The notes under the pieces: model-generated
What the model was told of the DNA's origin: nothing
The model's database searches: none
Seen by the model: the letters and a program-made list of their open reading frames with translations, nothing else
Program-made: the position numbers and the translations under genes
From: Oceanospirillaceae bacterium
GTDB taxonomy: Bacteria; Pseudomonadota; Gammaproteobacteria; Pseudomonadales; Oceanobacteraceae
Reading direction: 5' to 3'
DNA length: 64,000 nucleotides
NCBI GenBank assembly: GCA_002724925.1
Contig: PBQA01000013.1
Location: 372,001 to 436,000, forward strand
Part shown: positions 48,325 through 59,280 of the stretch, piece after piece
Layout of the letters: each line of letters starts with the position of its first letter
Numbering within the stretch: the first letter of the stretch is position 1

Positions 48325-50238
48325 TCAGAGACCGAGTTCACGCGCGATGTCAGACCAGCTCACCAGTTTAAAATTCTGGTACTGTGCAGGCATGACATTA
48401 CGACCGTCCTGAACTACAAGTAAACCCTCAGGATAGGCGCTGCCGAGTGCCGTCGAGGTCACGTCGAGCCCGTCAGTTTCAGATGCGCCATCGATGCCCG
48501 CTTTTGAGTTCATGCCGATGTTAAACCGGCCAACATAGGTGTAGGGCGCTTCGCTCGAGTAGAGCACGTAGCTGTCATCGCCCTGACTACTGACCACCAA
48601 ATAACTTGTTTTATCACCGTGATAAATCGACATGCCTTCGACATCGGCAACGAGGTTGTCATCGACTTCGATGATCAAGTCTGGCTCAGGAGCATTATCT
48701 TCAGTGATGGAGGTCAGCCAGACACCCGCAGCTTCTTCGCCGACAAAAAGCCGATTATTTTTATCGTCTGCAACACAGCCTTCTGGTTGAGAAGGAAGTG
48801 CGAACTCCCTTACGAGTTCTGCGGTCCACGTATTTTTTTCAGAAATAACTTTATACTGCTCGTAGCGGCCGTCCTGATCATTGATAAATACGTAAGTGCC
48901 CTGATTTGTCTGAGCCATACACAGGCCATAGACATCATCCAGTTGCGTCGCAACATCATTTACCCATGAGACATATCCTGAATTTTGATCAATAGCAAAC
49001 AGGCTGATGGCTTTCAGGTCCCGGTGACTGGCTGCCGCGATATCCACAACACGTCCGGCAAGTTCCAGATTGTAGCGGACGTCGATATTATTAAGTCGGC
49101 CATTATCCAGTCGCTGCATTAATTGGCCAGACAGGTCGTAAATATCCAGACCGTATTGCTTATCCGTACCGATGATCAGGCTTGCCTCAGCGCTGTTGCT
49201 GTTGACCCAGATAGCGGGATCATCGGCAGCATCGCCTGCAGAAATAACAGGTGATGTTTCAGCGGTTGGAGTAACCGTAACAGGCGCTTCGACATTAATA
49301 GGTGAGAGACCGGAGACCGGAAGCGTGCCTTGATAAAGCTCACCGGAGGCATCATCGAAAGCTGAGAAATGCACGTCATCTCCCCAAGCCCAGGCACGGA
49401 AGGTTTCTATTTCGAAACCGTCGTTCAGTACCCAGTGCTGTGATTCGACAGCGTGCGGTGTAGTGCTGCTGTCTGGCCCGACTGTGTAGCTGCTGATATA
49501 ACGGTCGCCAGTGCTGGCCACAATGAGTTGATTGCCTACGATGGACAGTGCGCCAGCGTTTTCCGGAAGTTCGCCGTAAGGCGCTACGAGGTCGACGACT
49601 TTGCGCTCATAGGGTGCTTCAGCCGATGCGGAATAAGCCCAGACACCCATATTCTCTTCACTGACATACAGTGTGTTCAGGGCATCGCTGACGACGCAGT
49701 TTTCTGTTTCTGGCGGCAGTGGCAATGTACGGATTTCTGTCAGCACATTCTTGTTGTCTATATCCAGTACGTACTGACGCGCGAGGTGGTCGTCGCCAAG
49801 AATAAAAAGCTGTGTGATTTGTTCGTTCGGCTGGTAAAGACACAACCCCTCAACGGCATATGATAATGGCTGGGAGGTAACGGTCTGCTGCTTACCGAGA
49901 TGGTGAGCGACGACAGTTTTGTTGCCGTCGTTAATGGTTACGATCAGCTCATCGCGTTGATCACCGTACTCGGCACGGAAGCTCCCGGCGACGCTTTTAT
50001 CGTTAATGGTCAGGCCATTGTTGCTGGTGGCGAGAACCCAGCGCTGGAATTTTTCCCCAGCAATCTGCCAACCGGTTTCAGAGGTGATGCCTGTTGCGAT
50101 AGTAGTGAGGATGTCGGGGGCAGCATCGTGTTCAGATGACTCTGAGTAACTTGCGCAGCCGCTCAGCAGAGCAGTACTTAGTGCAGTAGCTATCGCTGTC
50201 ATGGACAGTATCTGCAGCTTCGTTTGGTGTTCTTTCAT
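48325..50238 (-). CDS. Beta-propeller phytase lipoprotein
   Basis: Beta-propeller phytases release phosphate from calcium-phytate. The 637-aa product has a lipoprotein signal (LLSGC, Cys28) and two related propeller-type halves. The C-terminal one (about 310-637) has the clear phytase blocks DDPAIW, GRVVDIAAASHRD, VYGLCMA, QPEGCVADD and VVSSQGDDSYVLY. The N-terminal half (about 40-300) is a diverged repeat of the same kind, as in dual-domain phytases. It lies downstream of a TonB-dependent receptor, a pairing known in marine bacteria. Predicted to be outer-membrane anchored. Confidence 0.88.
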   Translation of the reverse strand: MKEHQTKLQILSMTAIATALSTALLSGCASYSESSEHDAAPDILTTIATGITSETGWQIAGEKFQRWVLATSNNGLTINDKSVAGSFRAEYGDQRDELIVTINDGNKTVVAHHLGKQQTVTSQPLSYAVEGLCLYQPNEQITQLFILGDDHLARQYVLDIDNKNVLTEIRTLPLPPETENCVVSDALNTLYVSEENMGVWAYSASAEAPYERKVVDLVAPYGELPENAGALSIVGNQLIVASTGDRYISSYTVGPDSSTTPHAVESQHWVLNDGFEIETFRAWAWGDDVHFSAFDDASGELYQGTLPVSGLSPINVEAPVTVTPTAETSPVISAGDAADDPAIWVNSNSAEASLIIGTDKQYGLDIYDLSGQLMQRLDNGRLNNIDVRYNLELAGRVVDIAAASHRDLKAISLFAIDQNSGYVSWVNDVATQLDDVYGLCMAQTNQGTYVFINDQDGRYEQYKVISEKNTWTAELVREFALPSQPEGCVADDKNNRLFVGEEAAGVWLTSITEDNAPEPDLIIEVDDNLVADVEGMSIYHGDKTSYLVVSSQGDDSYVLYSSEAPYTYVGRFNIGMNSKAGIDGASETDGLDVTSTALGSAYPEGLLVVQDGRNVMPAQYQNFKLVSWSDIARELGL

Positions 50239-50264
50239 GGTTTATCCATATCAGGTATTCAGAA

Positions 50265-50320
50265 AACAGGTACCGGCCTGTATCAGCTTTTGCCTATATA
50301 AGCCTGGGTCGGTACCTGTT
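50265..50320 (-). repeat. Inverted repeat between TonB receptor and phytase genes
   Basis: Perfect 11-bp arms AACAGGTACCG (50265-50275) and CGGTACCTGTT (50310-50320) are separated by 34 bp. Both contain the palindrome GGTACC. In the transcript it would make a stable hairpin just upstream of the phytase leader. No T-run follows, so it more likely separates or stabilises mRNA segments than terminates. Confidence 0.5.
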
Positions 50321-50367
50321 CCGCGCCATAGGTGACGCGGTGACGAAAAGCGTTTTTCGATAAGCGA

Positions 50368-52875
50368 TCAGAAGTTGGTGAAGCGTACACCCAGACGATA
50401 GGTCGGACCGTAGTCTTCGTACTGAGCGTTATAGCGTTCTTTGTTCTGATAGCTGTAGTACGGCTCGTCAGTCAGGTTGGCGATTTCAAAGGTCACCTTG
50501 AGGTTGTCTGTCGCGTTGTAGGCTGCGTTCAGATCCATCTGTGTCTGGCTGCTTTGATAAACGTCGGACAGGTCGTTCTCCAGGCTATTCACTTCCGCCA
50601 GATACTCTGACTTGTAGTTAGTCGCCAGACGTACGCTGTAGACATCATTCTCGTAACCCACGATAAAGTTACCTGTGACGTCAGACTGGTTTGGCAGCTG
50701 AATATCGCGCTCGGTCAGTTCGCCATCCACAAAGCCACTGACGGTGGCATCGCTGGAAGTGAAGGTTGCGTTGGCGCTCATCAGAAGGCCGTTGAACGGC
50801 GCAGGCAGGCTGCTGAACTGGTGAGAAAATGCCAGCTCAAGACCTTTAAGATCCGCGTTGTCACCATTCTGGAAGGTGATGACTTCATCGTAATCTTCAT
50901 AGCCAGCCGAACCAGCGATGTCTGATTCATAGATAAAGTTGCTGATGTCTTTGTAGAACAGAGCCGCAGAGACGACGCTGGTCGATCCCATGTAGTGAGA
51001 AACACCCAGGTCAAAGTTGGCTGACTCAAGCGCATCCAGCTCAGGATTGCCCATTTCCGCTTCTTCACCGTCGTCAGTGAAGTTAGGGCTCATCTGTTCA
51101 AAGGTCGGACGAACGACGGCATTGGTCCAGGCGGCACGCATCTGGGTCGAACGATTAATATTCCAGCGCGTCAGGAGTGCTGGCAGTGTGTGGCTGTAAT
51201 CGTTGTCGGTATCCGTGCGGATCAGCTCATCGTCGGTGGTCAGAGCGTTACCTTTGAGTTCGGTATCGGTCATTTCGTGGCGCACACCAGCAATGACATG
51301 CAGGTCATTGGTCACATCCATGCTGCCCATCAGGTACGCTGCTGTGATGTTTTCGTTGATGCTGTAATCGGCCAGTGTTGATTCTTCTTCATCGTAGGCG
51401 CCATCGCGATCAAGTCCTGACATCAGGCTACGAACAGAGTCTTTGTTGATTCCCGGACCAAACTGACCCAGAGAGTAATCCCGGTCGCTGGCGGCATAGT
51501 CTGCCATGCTGGTGGAGGCTGCACCGAAGTCTTCGTAAATCCATACATCGCCGTCCTGAGTCTTACGGCGTTTCACGGCTTTTGCACCACCTTTAATGGT
51601 CGCGAAGCGTTCGTTAATCAGCAGGTCACGGGAGATATCCAGCTGCGCCTGACGCTGAATGTCTTCGGTCAGATTGCTCTCAGATTCAATTTCAGTGAGT
51701 TCAAACAGTGCAGGATCATAGAAAGCGGCCGGGCCACTGACAAGAGGGCGACGGCTGTTACCGAACGACAGGCCGGTGATGTCATCGCTGCTTTCAAAAA
51801 CCGCGCCGGCAATGCCATCAGGCTCGTCTTCTGAAGCCTTGCTGGCACCCAGTTTATATTCAACGATCTAGTCACCGAAGAAATGCTCCCCGCCGAACAC
51901 AGACGACATAATCGTTTGTGTTTCTTCACGGTCTTTGAGTTCACGGGCAACGGCACCGTCGATCTCTGTGCCAGCGGTGACACCTTCTGAGAATTCGCTG
52001 ATCACCGCCAGACGTTGTTCTTCATCTGAGAAGCGGCTGTAAAGATTGTTCATATAAAAACGATGATCTTTGTTCAGTTCCAGCTCAAGGTTCAGTGCTG
52101 CACCGATGCGCTCACGATTGATGCTGTACTCGCGCATTTCAATTTCATCCAGTACCGCTGGGTCTTCTTCAAGATCCCAGCCACCGCCGGTTTCCACGTT
52201 ATCAGAACCGAAGTCGCGGTCATCCCAGCTCAGAGCCAGAGCGACTCCTAAACGTTTTTCACCGTCAAGTTCGAAGGCATTGCCCGCAGACACTGCGAGA
52301 GACGGGTTGGTGTTCTCGCTCTGCTCATCGTAGGCCGCTTCCGCTTTTGCCGTGGCAAAGGCGCCTTCTTTATCGAGGGCAGAAATACTTTTAATGTCGA
52401 CGGTGCCGCCAATCGCATTGGCGTCCATATCAGGCGTGAGTGTTTTCGTTACTGTCAGTGAGCTGAGCAGCGTCGACGGAATCACATCCAGCGCTACGGC
52501 ACGGCTGCCAGCCTCCGGAGCCGGCACCTGAACGCCGTTGACGGTTACCGCATTCAGTTCTGCGCCAACACCACGAATACGTACGAAACGACCTTCACCC
52601 TGATCGCGCTCGATGGATAAACCAGGAATACGTTGCAAGGCTTCGGCAGCGTTGGCGTCGGGCAGTTCACCAATGGCATCGGCATCAACCGCACTGATGG
52701 TGTTGTCGGCAAAACGTTCGCGTTCCAGGGCGCGTTGCATCCGTGCAGCCTGACCAGTCACGACGATTTCGTCGTTGGCTACAGGGTCTGCGTTGGTGTT
52801 GCTCTGATCAGCCATTGCCTGGCCACTGCTGAGAAGTGCAATGGCTGCAACGAGAGGTGCAGTACGAAATGTCAT
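50368..52875 (-). pseudogene. TonB-dependent receptor interrupted by an amber codon
   Basis: This gene is predicted to import phytate products or an associated substrate across the outer membrane. It has a signal peptide (cleavage after SGQAMA), a plug domain with EIVVTGQAARM (TonB-box region) near 34-44 and LPDANAAEALQRIPGLSIER, and a beta-barrel ending in LGVRFTNF with the required terminal Phe. Codon 336 (51868-51870) is TAG. The same frame stays open on both sides for a total of 835 codons. The context (HFFGD-stop-IVEYKL) suggests a Trp codon TGG changed by one base. As written only a 335-aa plug-plus-start fragment is made, so I call it a pseudogene. Suppression or a sequence error could rescue it. 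Confidence 0.85.
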
Positions 52876-52939
52876 GATATTGCTCCGTTCATGATTTTTT
52901 TGAGTTGTGCATGAGTTGCGCAGACCCTAAAAATCGAAT

Positions 52940-52957
52940 GTTACAGTCGCGTGACTG
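52940..52957 (-). promoter_or_regulatory. Pho-box-like site upstream of the TonB receptor
   Basis: On the - strand the site reads CAGTCAC-GCGA-CTGTAAC: two 7-base half-sites at the 11-bp spacing of a PhoB box (CTGTCAY, 4 bp, CTGTCAY). Each half has one mismatch. It lies 65-82 bp before the receptor start codon. PhoB control would suit a phytase locus, but the match is imperfect and the -10 element is weak. Confidence 0.45.
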
Positions 52958-53206
52958 ACCTTCTGGCCGAACGAGTGAAATCATTAAAACCGTGCGATTT
53001 TTAGTGGCGTTCGAGCTTTTATGACCAGAGAGAAGGGGGAGTTCAGGGGCGGTATTTACTGGGTTTGACGGTACAGGCGTTAACGTCTGGCGCCACAGGC
53101 GCAATATTCCTTCGCGAGGGACTAATCCGTGTGAGCTGATCTGACCCCCGACGTTCTGTCATATTGGGCTGTCACACTTCATAGCTTTTTACGGCGCCCT
53201 GATTAA

Positions 53207-53258
53207 GGCCCCTGGTTATGGCCCCTGGTTATGGCCCTTGGTTATGGCCTCTAGTTAC
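53207..53258. repeat. Four tandem 13-bp repeats
   Basis: Units start at 53207, 53220, 53233 and 53246. The first two are identical (GGCCCCTGGTTAT); the third has one change and the fourth three. They end about 30 bp before the GGDEF-like gene. The 13-bp period rules out a coding repeat. Confidence 0.7.
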
Positions 53259-53288
53259 GAGGCTGCCGAAGAGTTTTGAGAATCATTG

Positions 53289-54211
53289 ATGAATTCACTG
53301 CTGCGATTACATACCCGAAAGTTATTTCTTGTCGGTTCAATGGCAATGCTTCTGACCGGCCTGTCGGCTGGATTAGGTGACTATAAAGGGTTTGCTGCGA
53401 TTGATTGGGTTGATGTTGTTGGCGAAGGATCGACCGCGTTGGCCCTTCTTGTGTGGTTGCTGATGGTGTTGCGCAGTCGCCCGGCTGGGCGTGTCACTAA
53501 CCTGCTGATGCTGGGCTTAGGCTTTATGTTTCTGGCGATGTGGCAGGACACACTGGATGAGTTCTTTGCGTTTGCCAGCACGCAGGCATGGGAAGCTACG
53601 GTAGAAGGCTCGGTGGAATCTGTACTGATGCCGATGGGGCTCGGGCTTCTGACCTACGGCTTGTGGCATTGGCACAAAGAACAATTAAGTATTCGCGCCC
53701 AGTTGCTGAAACGAGAGCAGGTATTCCGGGATCACCTCTGGTTGGATGGTTTAAGTCAGGTGGCGCGATACGAGCAGATCGAAGCCACTCTTAATTCTGA
53801 CTGGGAAGATGAGCACGCTCACCAAGTGGCTTTGGTCGTCGAGCTGCATGATTTTCATCTTTTCGAGCGGCGCTACGGCTATAGTGAGGCGGACCGACTA
53901 CTGCGCGAGACCGGTGAATATCTGATCCTGAATCTGCGTGAGAAGGACCTCATCTGCCGTGTAGCAAGAGACCGCCTGATCATCCTGATGCCGTATACGC
54001 GGCCGTCTCAGGCGCGTGAACTGGCCGTCAATTTAAGGTCGGCTGTTGCCCACTTCTGTTTCCATCTGTCTGGTACAGACCAAAGGGTCGAACAGGTGTT
54101 AGACGTGGGCATCGGTGTGCGCCAACCCACGGACGATCCTCAGGCATTGGTGAAGCGAGCTACCGATGCGCTACAGAGTGCGGTGGCAGGAAACGGAATG
54201 AGCCTGGTGTC

Positions 54212-54215
<4 letters not shown>
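53289..54215 (+). CDS. Membrane protein with degenerate GGDEF domain
   Basis: A 308-aa protein with four N-terminal membrane segments (within about 10-125), a short linker helix, and a C-terminal domain aligned to GGDEF diguanylate cyclases. Where active enzymes have RYGGDEF, this one has RVARDRLIILMP (about 220-231), so the catalytic signature is lost. Catalysis of c-di-GMP synthesis is therefore unlikely. A role in sensing or signalling by protein contact is possible. The ATG at 53289 is preferred over an adjacent TTG. It overlaps the AraC-family gene by 4 bp. Confidence 0.75.
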
Positions 54216-55944
<1,729 letters not shown>

Positions 55945-55991
55945 CTAACTCCCGAATAAACCTGTCGCCATCATAAAGAAAAAGACGCATT

Positions 55992-56363
55992 TCAGAAAGC
56001 GTCAGATATCCACTCAAACACTACGGGGTTACCACTGGCAGAGATCACATCAAAGCGGCAATCAGGCTCGTGGTTTCCGTAGTGCTTCTGAAGGTAATGC
56101 AGTGCGGCCCGGCGCAGGCGTCGCTGTTTCTGATACGTGACTGTTTCTGCACCTGAGCCGTGATCTGCAGACTGACGGTAGCGCACTTCGATAAAGACCA
56201 GTACTTCACCATCGCGCATGATCAGGTCGATTTCACCACCCTTGATCAGGTAGTTACGACTGACCTTACGCAGTCCTTTTTTTTGCAGAAATTTCTCTGC
56301 TTCCAGCTCCACAGCCGAGCCCTTGCTCCGCGTTGTAGGTCTGGTATCTGAGTTAAACCACAT
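55992..56363 (-). CDS. yraN: YraN-family (UPF0102) protein
   Basis: A 123-aa protein of the YraN family. The core is a restriction-endonuclease-like fold with GEIDLIMRDGEVLVFIEVRYR near 43-63, which contains the Asp and Glu/x/R residues of a nuclease-like active site. The biochemical function of the family is unsettled. In this window it lies between lpoA and the SIS-domain gene, the order found in E. coli and Pseudomonas. It probably shares a transcript with lpoA (27-bp gap). Confidence 0.9.
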   Translation of the reverse strand: MWFNSDTRPTTRSKGSAVELEAEKFLQKKGLRKVSRNYLIKGGEIDLIMRDGEVLVFIEVRYRQSADHGSGAETVTYQKQRRLRRAALHYLQKHYGNHEPDCRFDVISASGNPVVFEWISDAF

Positions 56364-56389
56364 AAGCCCTCCATGGCGTATGGTCAGAA

Positions 56390-58231
56390 TCAGTCGTCGG
56401 TGGTTTCCGGACTCCTGGTCTCCGATAGTTTTATCGGCTTACCGCTGCGAAAACGCGTACAGTCAGTACTGCGATGAATGCGTCTGGCGTTATCCAGCGT
56501 TAATGCACCGGTGTTGCCGTAGATTCGACTCTCCGGGAACGCCTCAAGTTGCTTAACCCGGGCAACGAGACGAAAGGCGTCTGCACCCATCGCATACAGT
56601 CGGGTGAATCCACCTTGCCCTCCGGTAACGTCATCGACTTCAGCTTTCAGCGATGTGTCGTGAAGTAGCCAGGGTACATCGCAGAAGTAGATACCATTCA
56701 GATCACGGTCTTTGCGTACATCCACTTCGCCAGAGAAAACATGCGACGTTGCATAGACGGGCAGATCACCGGCGAAATTAAAGGCCAGGGTTGGTTTGAT
56801 CTGGCGTGCCTGCTCAGGGAGGGCGACCATGAACAGCCAATCGGCATCCTGACGGCGTCGAGGTTCAAACTCGACAGGCTCACGCATGAGGCCACGGACG
56901 CTGCGATAACGGTTTTTACTGCTATCGACGTTCAGCAAACGACTGATCGCCGGATTGTAGTCCTGTGCGCGACGGGGGTATTGAAGTGTTTCTTCGATTT
57001 CTCCACCCAGCTCCAGCCAGCGGGCCTCAAATGCGGCATAAATACGCTCGCCCCAACTGCCTTGAGGAATCATCACCAGAGCGCGGCGATGACCATCCAG
57101 CCAGGCTTTTTCCGCAATCTGGATCGCTTCGTCTTCTGCTGCAAGACCAAACTGAAACAGTTCAGCTGGCAGAGTAGAAAACGGCGTTGCCTGTTTGCTG
57201 CCATAGTTCAGGGCCAGAGTTGGGAGTGGCAGGGTGGCGCGTTCTTCGAGCTTCTGCACATCCTGCTTATCAAGCGGGCCAACCAACCATTGGCTACCTG
57301 ATTGAATGGCCTGCGCATAGGCCTGATCGACGGACTCCATGTTGGATGCGTCGATAATGGTTACCGCGGGTGCAGGGTAACCCTTACCCAGTGTTTCGTA
57401 GTATGCGGCCATAAAACCGTCGCGTATGGCTTTACCCGAGCTGGCGAGTGCGCCACTCAACGGCAATAACAGTGCGACGCGCTGTGGACGTGATGCCGCC
57501 ATATCTTCAAGTAACGCAAGTGCGCCGGGCAGTTGAAACGAAGCCGGATGATCCGGGTTCATAAATTGCCACTCTTTGACACCAGCAAGTTGTTCATCGA
57601 GCGTTAGTTGGTGGTCGCGGCTGATCGCTGCCAGAGTCAGCCAGGCGCCGAAACGTGTGTCTGGAGCATTTTCAGCGCGTTGCTGCAGCTCTTCAGGCGC
57701 CAGGCGCTGAAGGTCGTCCCAGAGCTGGTTGTAGTTTTCTGCTTGCTGTTCACCTTCCAGCACAGCAGAAATAAAGTCGCGTTCCCGGGCGGCAGCCAGG
57801 AACTCGCCGTCGGCCTCAAGGATTTGCGCAGATATCAGAGTCGCGCGGTATTCCTGTTGTTGGCTGGCGTAATTCTGCAACATTTCGAACTGCTGCAATT
57901 GATAGGCAGCAGCCTCAATATTCGTAGCGCCAATCTGGCTTTCTGCCATCAGCAGGTGCCACTCAGCGCGAGCCGCTGGCGACAGGCTGCTGACATCCAG
58001 TTGTTGCAATTGCAGGCAGGCGTTGCCAAACTCGCCGCTCTCGGCCATCTGGCGCACAGCCCGCAGTTGTTGCTCGACCTCCGGGCGAATTTCCGCTTCC
58101 GCGGTCGTCGTTTCATCCGGGGTCGTTGCACACCCGGACAGGCCCGCCGCCAGAGTGGCAACAGTCAAAGCTGGAAGCAGTAACTGCGACCAGGTTTTCA
58201 GCAAGCGTTTTTCAGATACGGTGTCCCGCAT
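56390..58231 (-). CDS. lpoA: Penicillin-binding protein activator LpoA
   Basis: LpoA is an outer-membrane lipoprotein that reaches across the periplasm to activate PBP1a. The 613-aa product has a lipoprotein signal (LSGC, Cys34), an N-terminal helical TPR-like domain (about 45-245), and a C-terminal periplasmic-binding-protein-like domain (about 250-590; VALLLPLSGALASSGKAIRDG near 253-273). The start codon at 58231 overlaps the divergent rsmI start by 2 bp, leaving no intergenic space. It adds to the window's set of peptidoglycan-synthesis genes. Confidence 0.9.
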   Translation of the reverse strand: MRDTVSEKRLLKTWSQLLLPALTVATLAAGLSGCATTPDETTTAEAEIRPEVEQQLRAVRQMAESGEFGNACLQLQQLDVSSLSPAARAEWHLLMAESQIGATNIEAAAYQLQQFEMLQNYASQQQEYRATLISAQILEADGEFLAAARERDFISAVLEGEQQAENYNQLWDDLQRLAPEELQQRAENAPDTRFGAWLTLAAISRDHQLTLDEQLAGVKEWQFMNPDHPASFQLPGALALLEDMAASRPQRVALLLPLSGALASSGKAIRDGFMAAYYETLGKGYPAPAVTIIDASNMESVDQAYAQAIQSGSQWLVGPLDKQDVQKLEERATLPLPTLALNYGSKQATPFSTLPAELFQFGLAAEDEAIQIAEKAWLDGHRRALVMIPQGSWGERIYAAFEARWLELGGEIEETLQYPRRAQDYNPAISRLLNVDSSKNRYRSVRGLMREPVEFEPRRRQDADWLFMVALPEQARQIKPTLAFNFAGDLPVYATSHVFSGEVDVRKDRDLNGIYFCDVPWLLHDTSLKAEVDDVTGGQGGFTRLYAMGADAFRLVARVKQLEAFPESRIYGNTGALTLDNARRIHRSTDCTRFRSGKPIKLSETRSPETTDD

Positions 58232-59093
58232 GATTTCTCATCCGACCAAAGCTCAGAGTGGCGTTCTGTACGTCGTCGCCACCCCGATTGGTAATCTGGC
58301 AGACCTCAGCGAGCGCGCTGTCAGCGTATTGTCTGAGGTCGATGTAGTAGCCTGCGAGGATACCAGACATACACAGAAATTACTGCAACACCTGGGCCTT
58401 CGCAAAGTGATGATGTCGGTTCACGATCACAACGAGCGCGACCGCATTTCACAGATTGCCCAGCACCTGACGGACGGACGCTCGATGGCGTTGGTATCGG
58501 ATGCTGGCACCCCTTTGATTTCTGATCCGGGCTACCCCCTCGTCCAGGCACTTCGTGAGCAGGGCTTTAACGTCACACCCGTCCCCGGCCCCAGTGCACT
58601 GATTACAGCGCTGAGTGCAGCAGGGCTACCGACCGATCGTTTTCTGTTTGAAGGTTTTCTGCCGCATAAGGCGGGTGGTCGTCGTGAGCGCTTGGAACCT
58701 CTGGTGAATGAGACGGCAACCCTGGTGTTTTATGAATCGAAACATCGGATTCTTGAGACACTGACCCTGATGGCGGAAGCCTTTGGCGAGAACCGTACTG
58801 CGTGTGTAGCTCGCGAACTCACTAAAACGTACGAGAGCTTCTATCACGGCTCTCTGAGATCGGTCCGGGAGCAGCTACTGGCGGATGACGATCAGACAAA
58901 AGGAGAATTTGTTGTCATGGTGGCGGGGAATCCTGAGCCAGCCACGGCGACGGCGTTCGATACGGATAAGCTGTTTCGTCTGCTTCTTGCTGAGTTGCCA
59001 CCTAAAAAGGCCGCTGCGGTGATTGCAGAATTAACCGGTGAAAACAAAAAAGCGCTGTATCAGCGTGCGTTGGAGATTCAGGGCAAGGCCTGA
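58230..59093 (+). CDS. rsmI: 16S rRNA 2'-O-ribose C1402 methyltransferase RsmI
   Basis: RsmI 2'-O-methylates C1402 of 16S rRNA, the same nucleotide N4-methylated by RsmH, encoded at the other end of this window. The start is placed at the ATG at 58230, giving 287 aa that begin MISHPTKAQSGVLYVVATPI; the long open frame upstream is antisense to lpoA. The tetrapyrrole-methylase fold shows ATPIGNLADLSERAV near 17-31, CEDTRHTQKLL, and SDAGTPLISDPGYPL near 89-103. The promoter must lie inside lpoA. Confidence 0.95.
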   Translation: MISHPTKAQSGVLYVVATPIGNLADLSERAVSVLSEVDVVACEDTRHTQKLLQHLGLRKVMMSVHDHNERDRISQIAQHLTDGRSMALVSDAGTPLISDPGYPLVQALREQGFNVTPVPGPSALITALSAAGLPTDRFLFEGFLPHKAGGRRERLEPLVNETATLVFYESKHRILETLTLMAEAFGENRTACVARELTKTYESFYHGSLRSVREQLLADDDQTKGEFVVMVAGNPEPATATAFDTDKLFRLLLAELPPKKAAAVIAELTGENKKALYQRALEIQGKA

Positions 59094-59280
59094 GCAGACA
59101 GTCTTTGAAGATTATCTTTACACAAACGAGATAACGCTCGTTCAGTCACTGTGGTTATCATCACACTAAGGGCTATTACTAATACGTATGGCCCGTATTG
59201 TCCTTTCGCTCTTATTTACCTAAACAGGCGACTGGCCAAGAATAGAAAAGCAAAAAATAAAAAATATAAATAGGCTCGCC

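Larger units (their letters stand above)
52876..53288. other. Intergenic region between the TonB receptor and the GGDEF-like gene
   Basis: No gene is evident in these 413 bp, which lie between divergent genes. The stretch holds a Pho-box-like site (52940-52957), a widely spaced 10-bp inverted repeat CTAAAAATCG/CGATTTTTAG (52927-52936 and 52995-53004), and four tandem 13-bp repeats (53207-53258). Both promoters should lie here. Confidence 0.6.

Noticed and set aside
51868-51870. Amber codon read as selenocysteine or pyrrolysine
   Set aside because: Selenocysteine uses UGA, not UAG, and pyrrolysine machinery is not seen here and is not expected in such bacteria. A nonsense change from TGG explains it better.
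53156-53175. Direct repeats CTGTCAT and CTGTCAC on the + strand, like PhoB half-sites
   Set aside because: The half-sites are 13 bp apart start to start, not the 11 bp needed for a Pho box, so I do not call a site here.
58023-58229. Long in-frame extension of rsmI into lpoA
   Set aside because: The extra 69 residues are antisense to the lpoA coding sequence and do not resemble any RsmI N-terminus; the family begins close to the ATG at 58230.
59181-59199. Small inverted repeat AATACG/CGTATT upstream of the large lipoprotein gene
   Set aside because: Only six bases per arm with no promoter elements in register; too short to call an operator.
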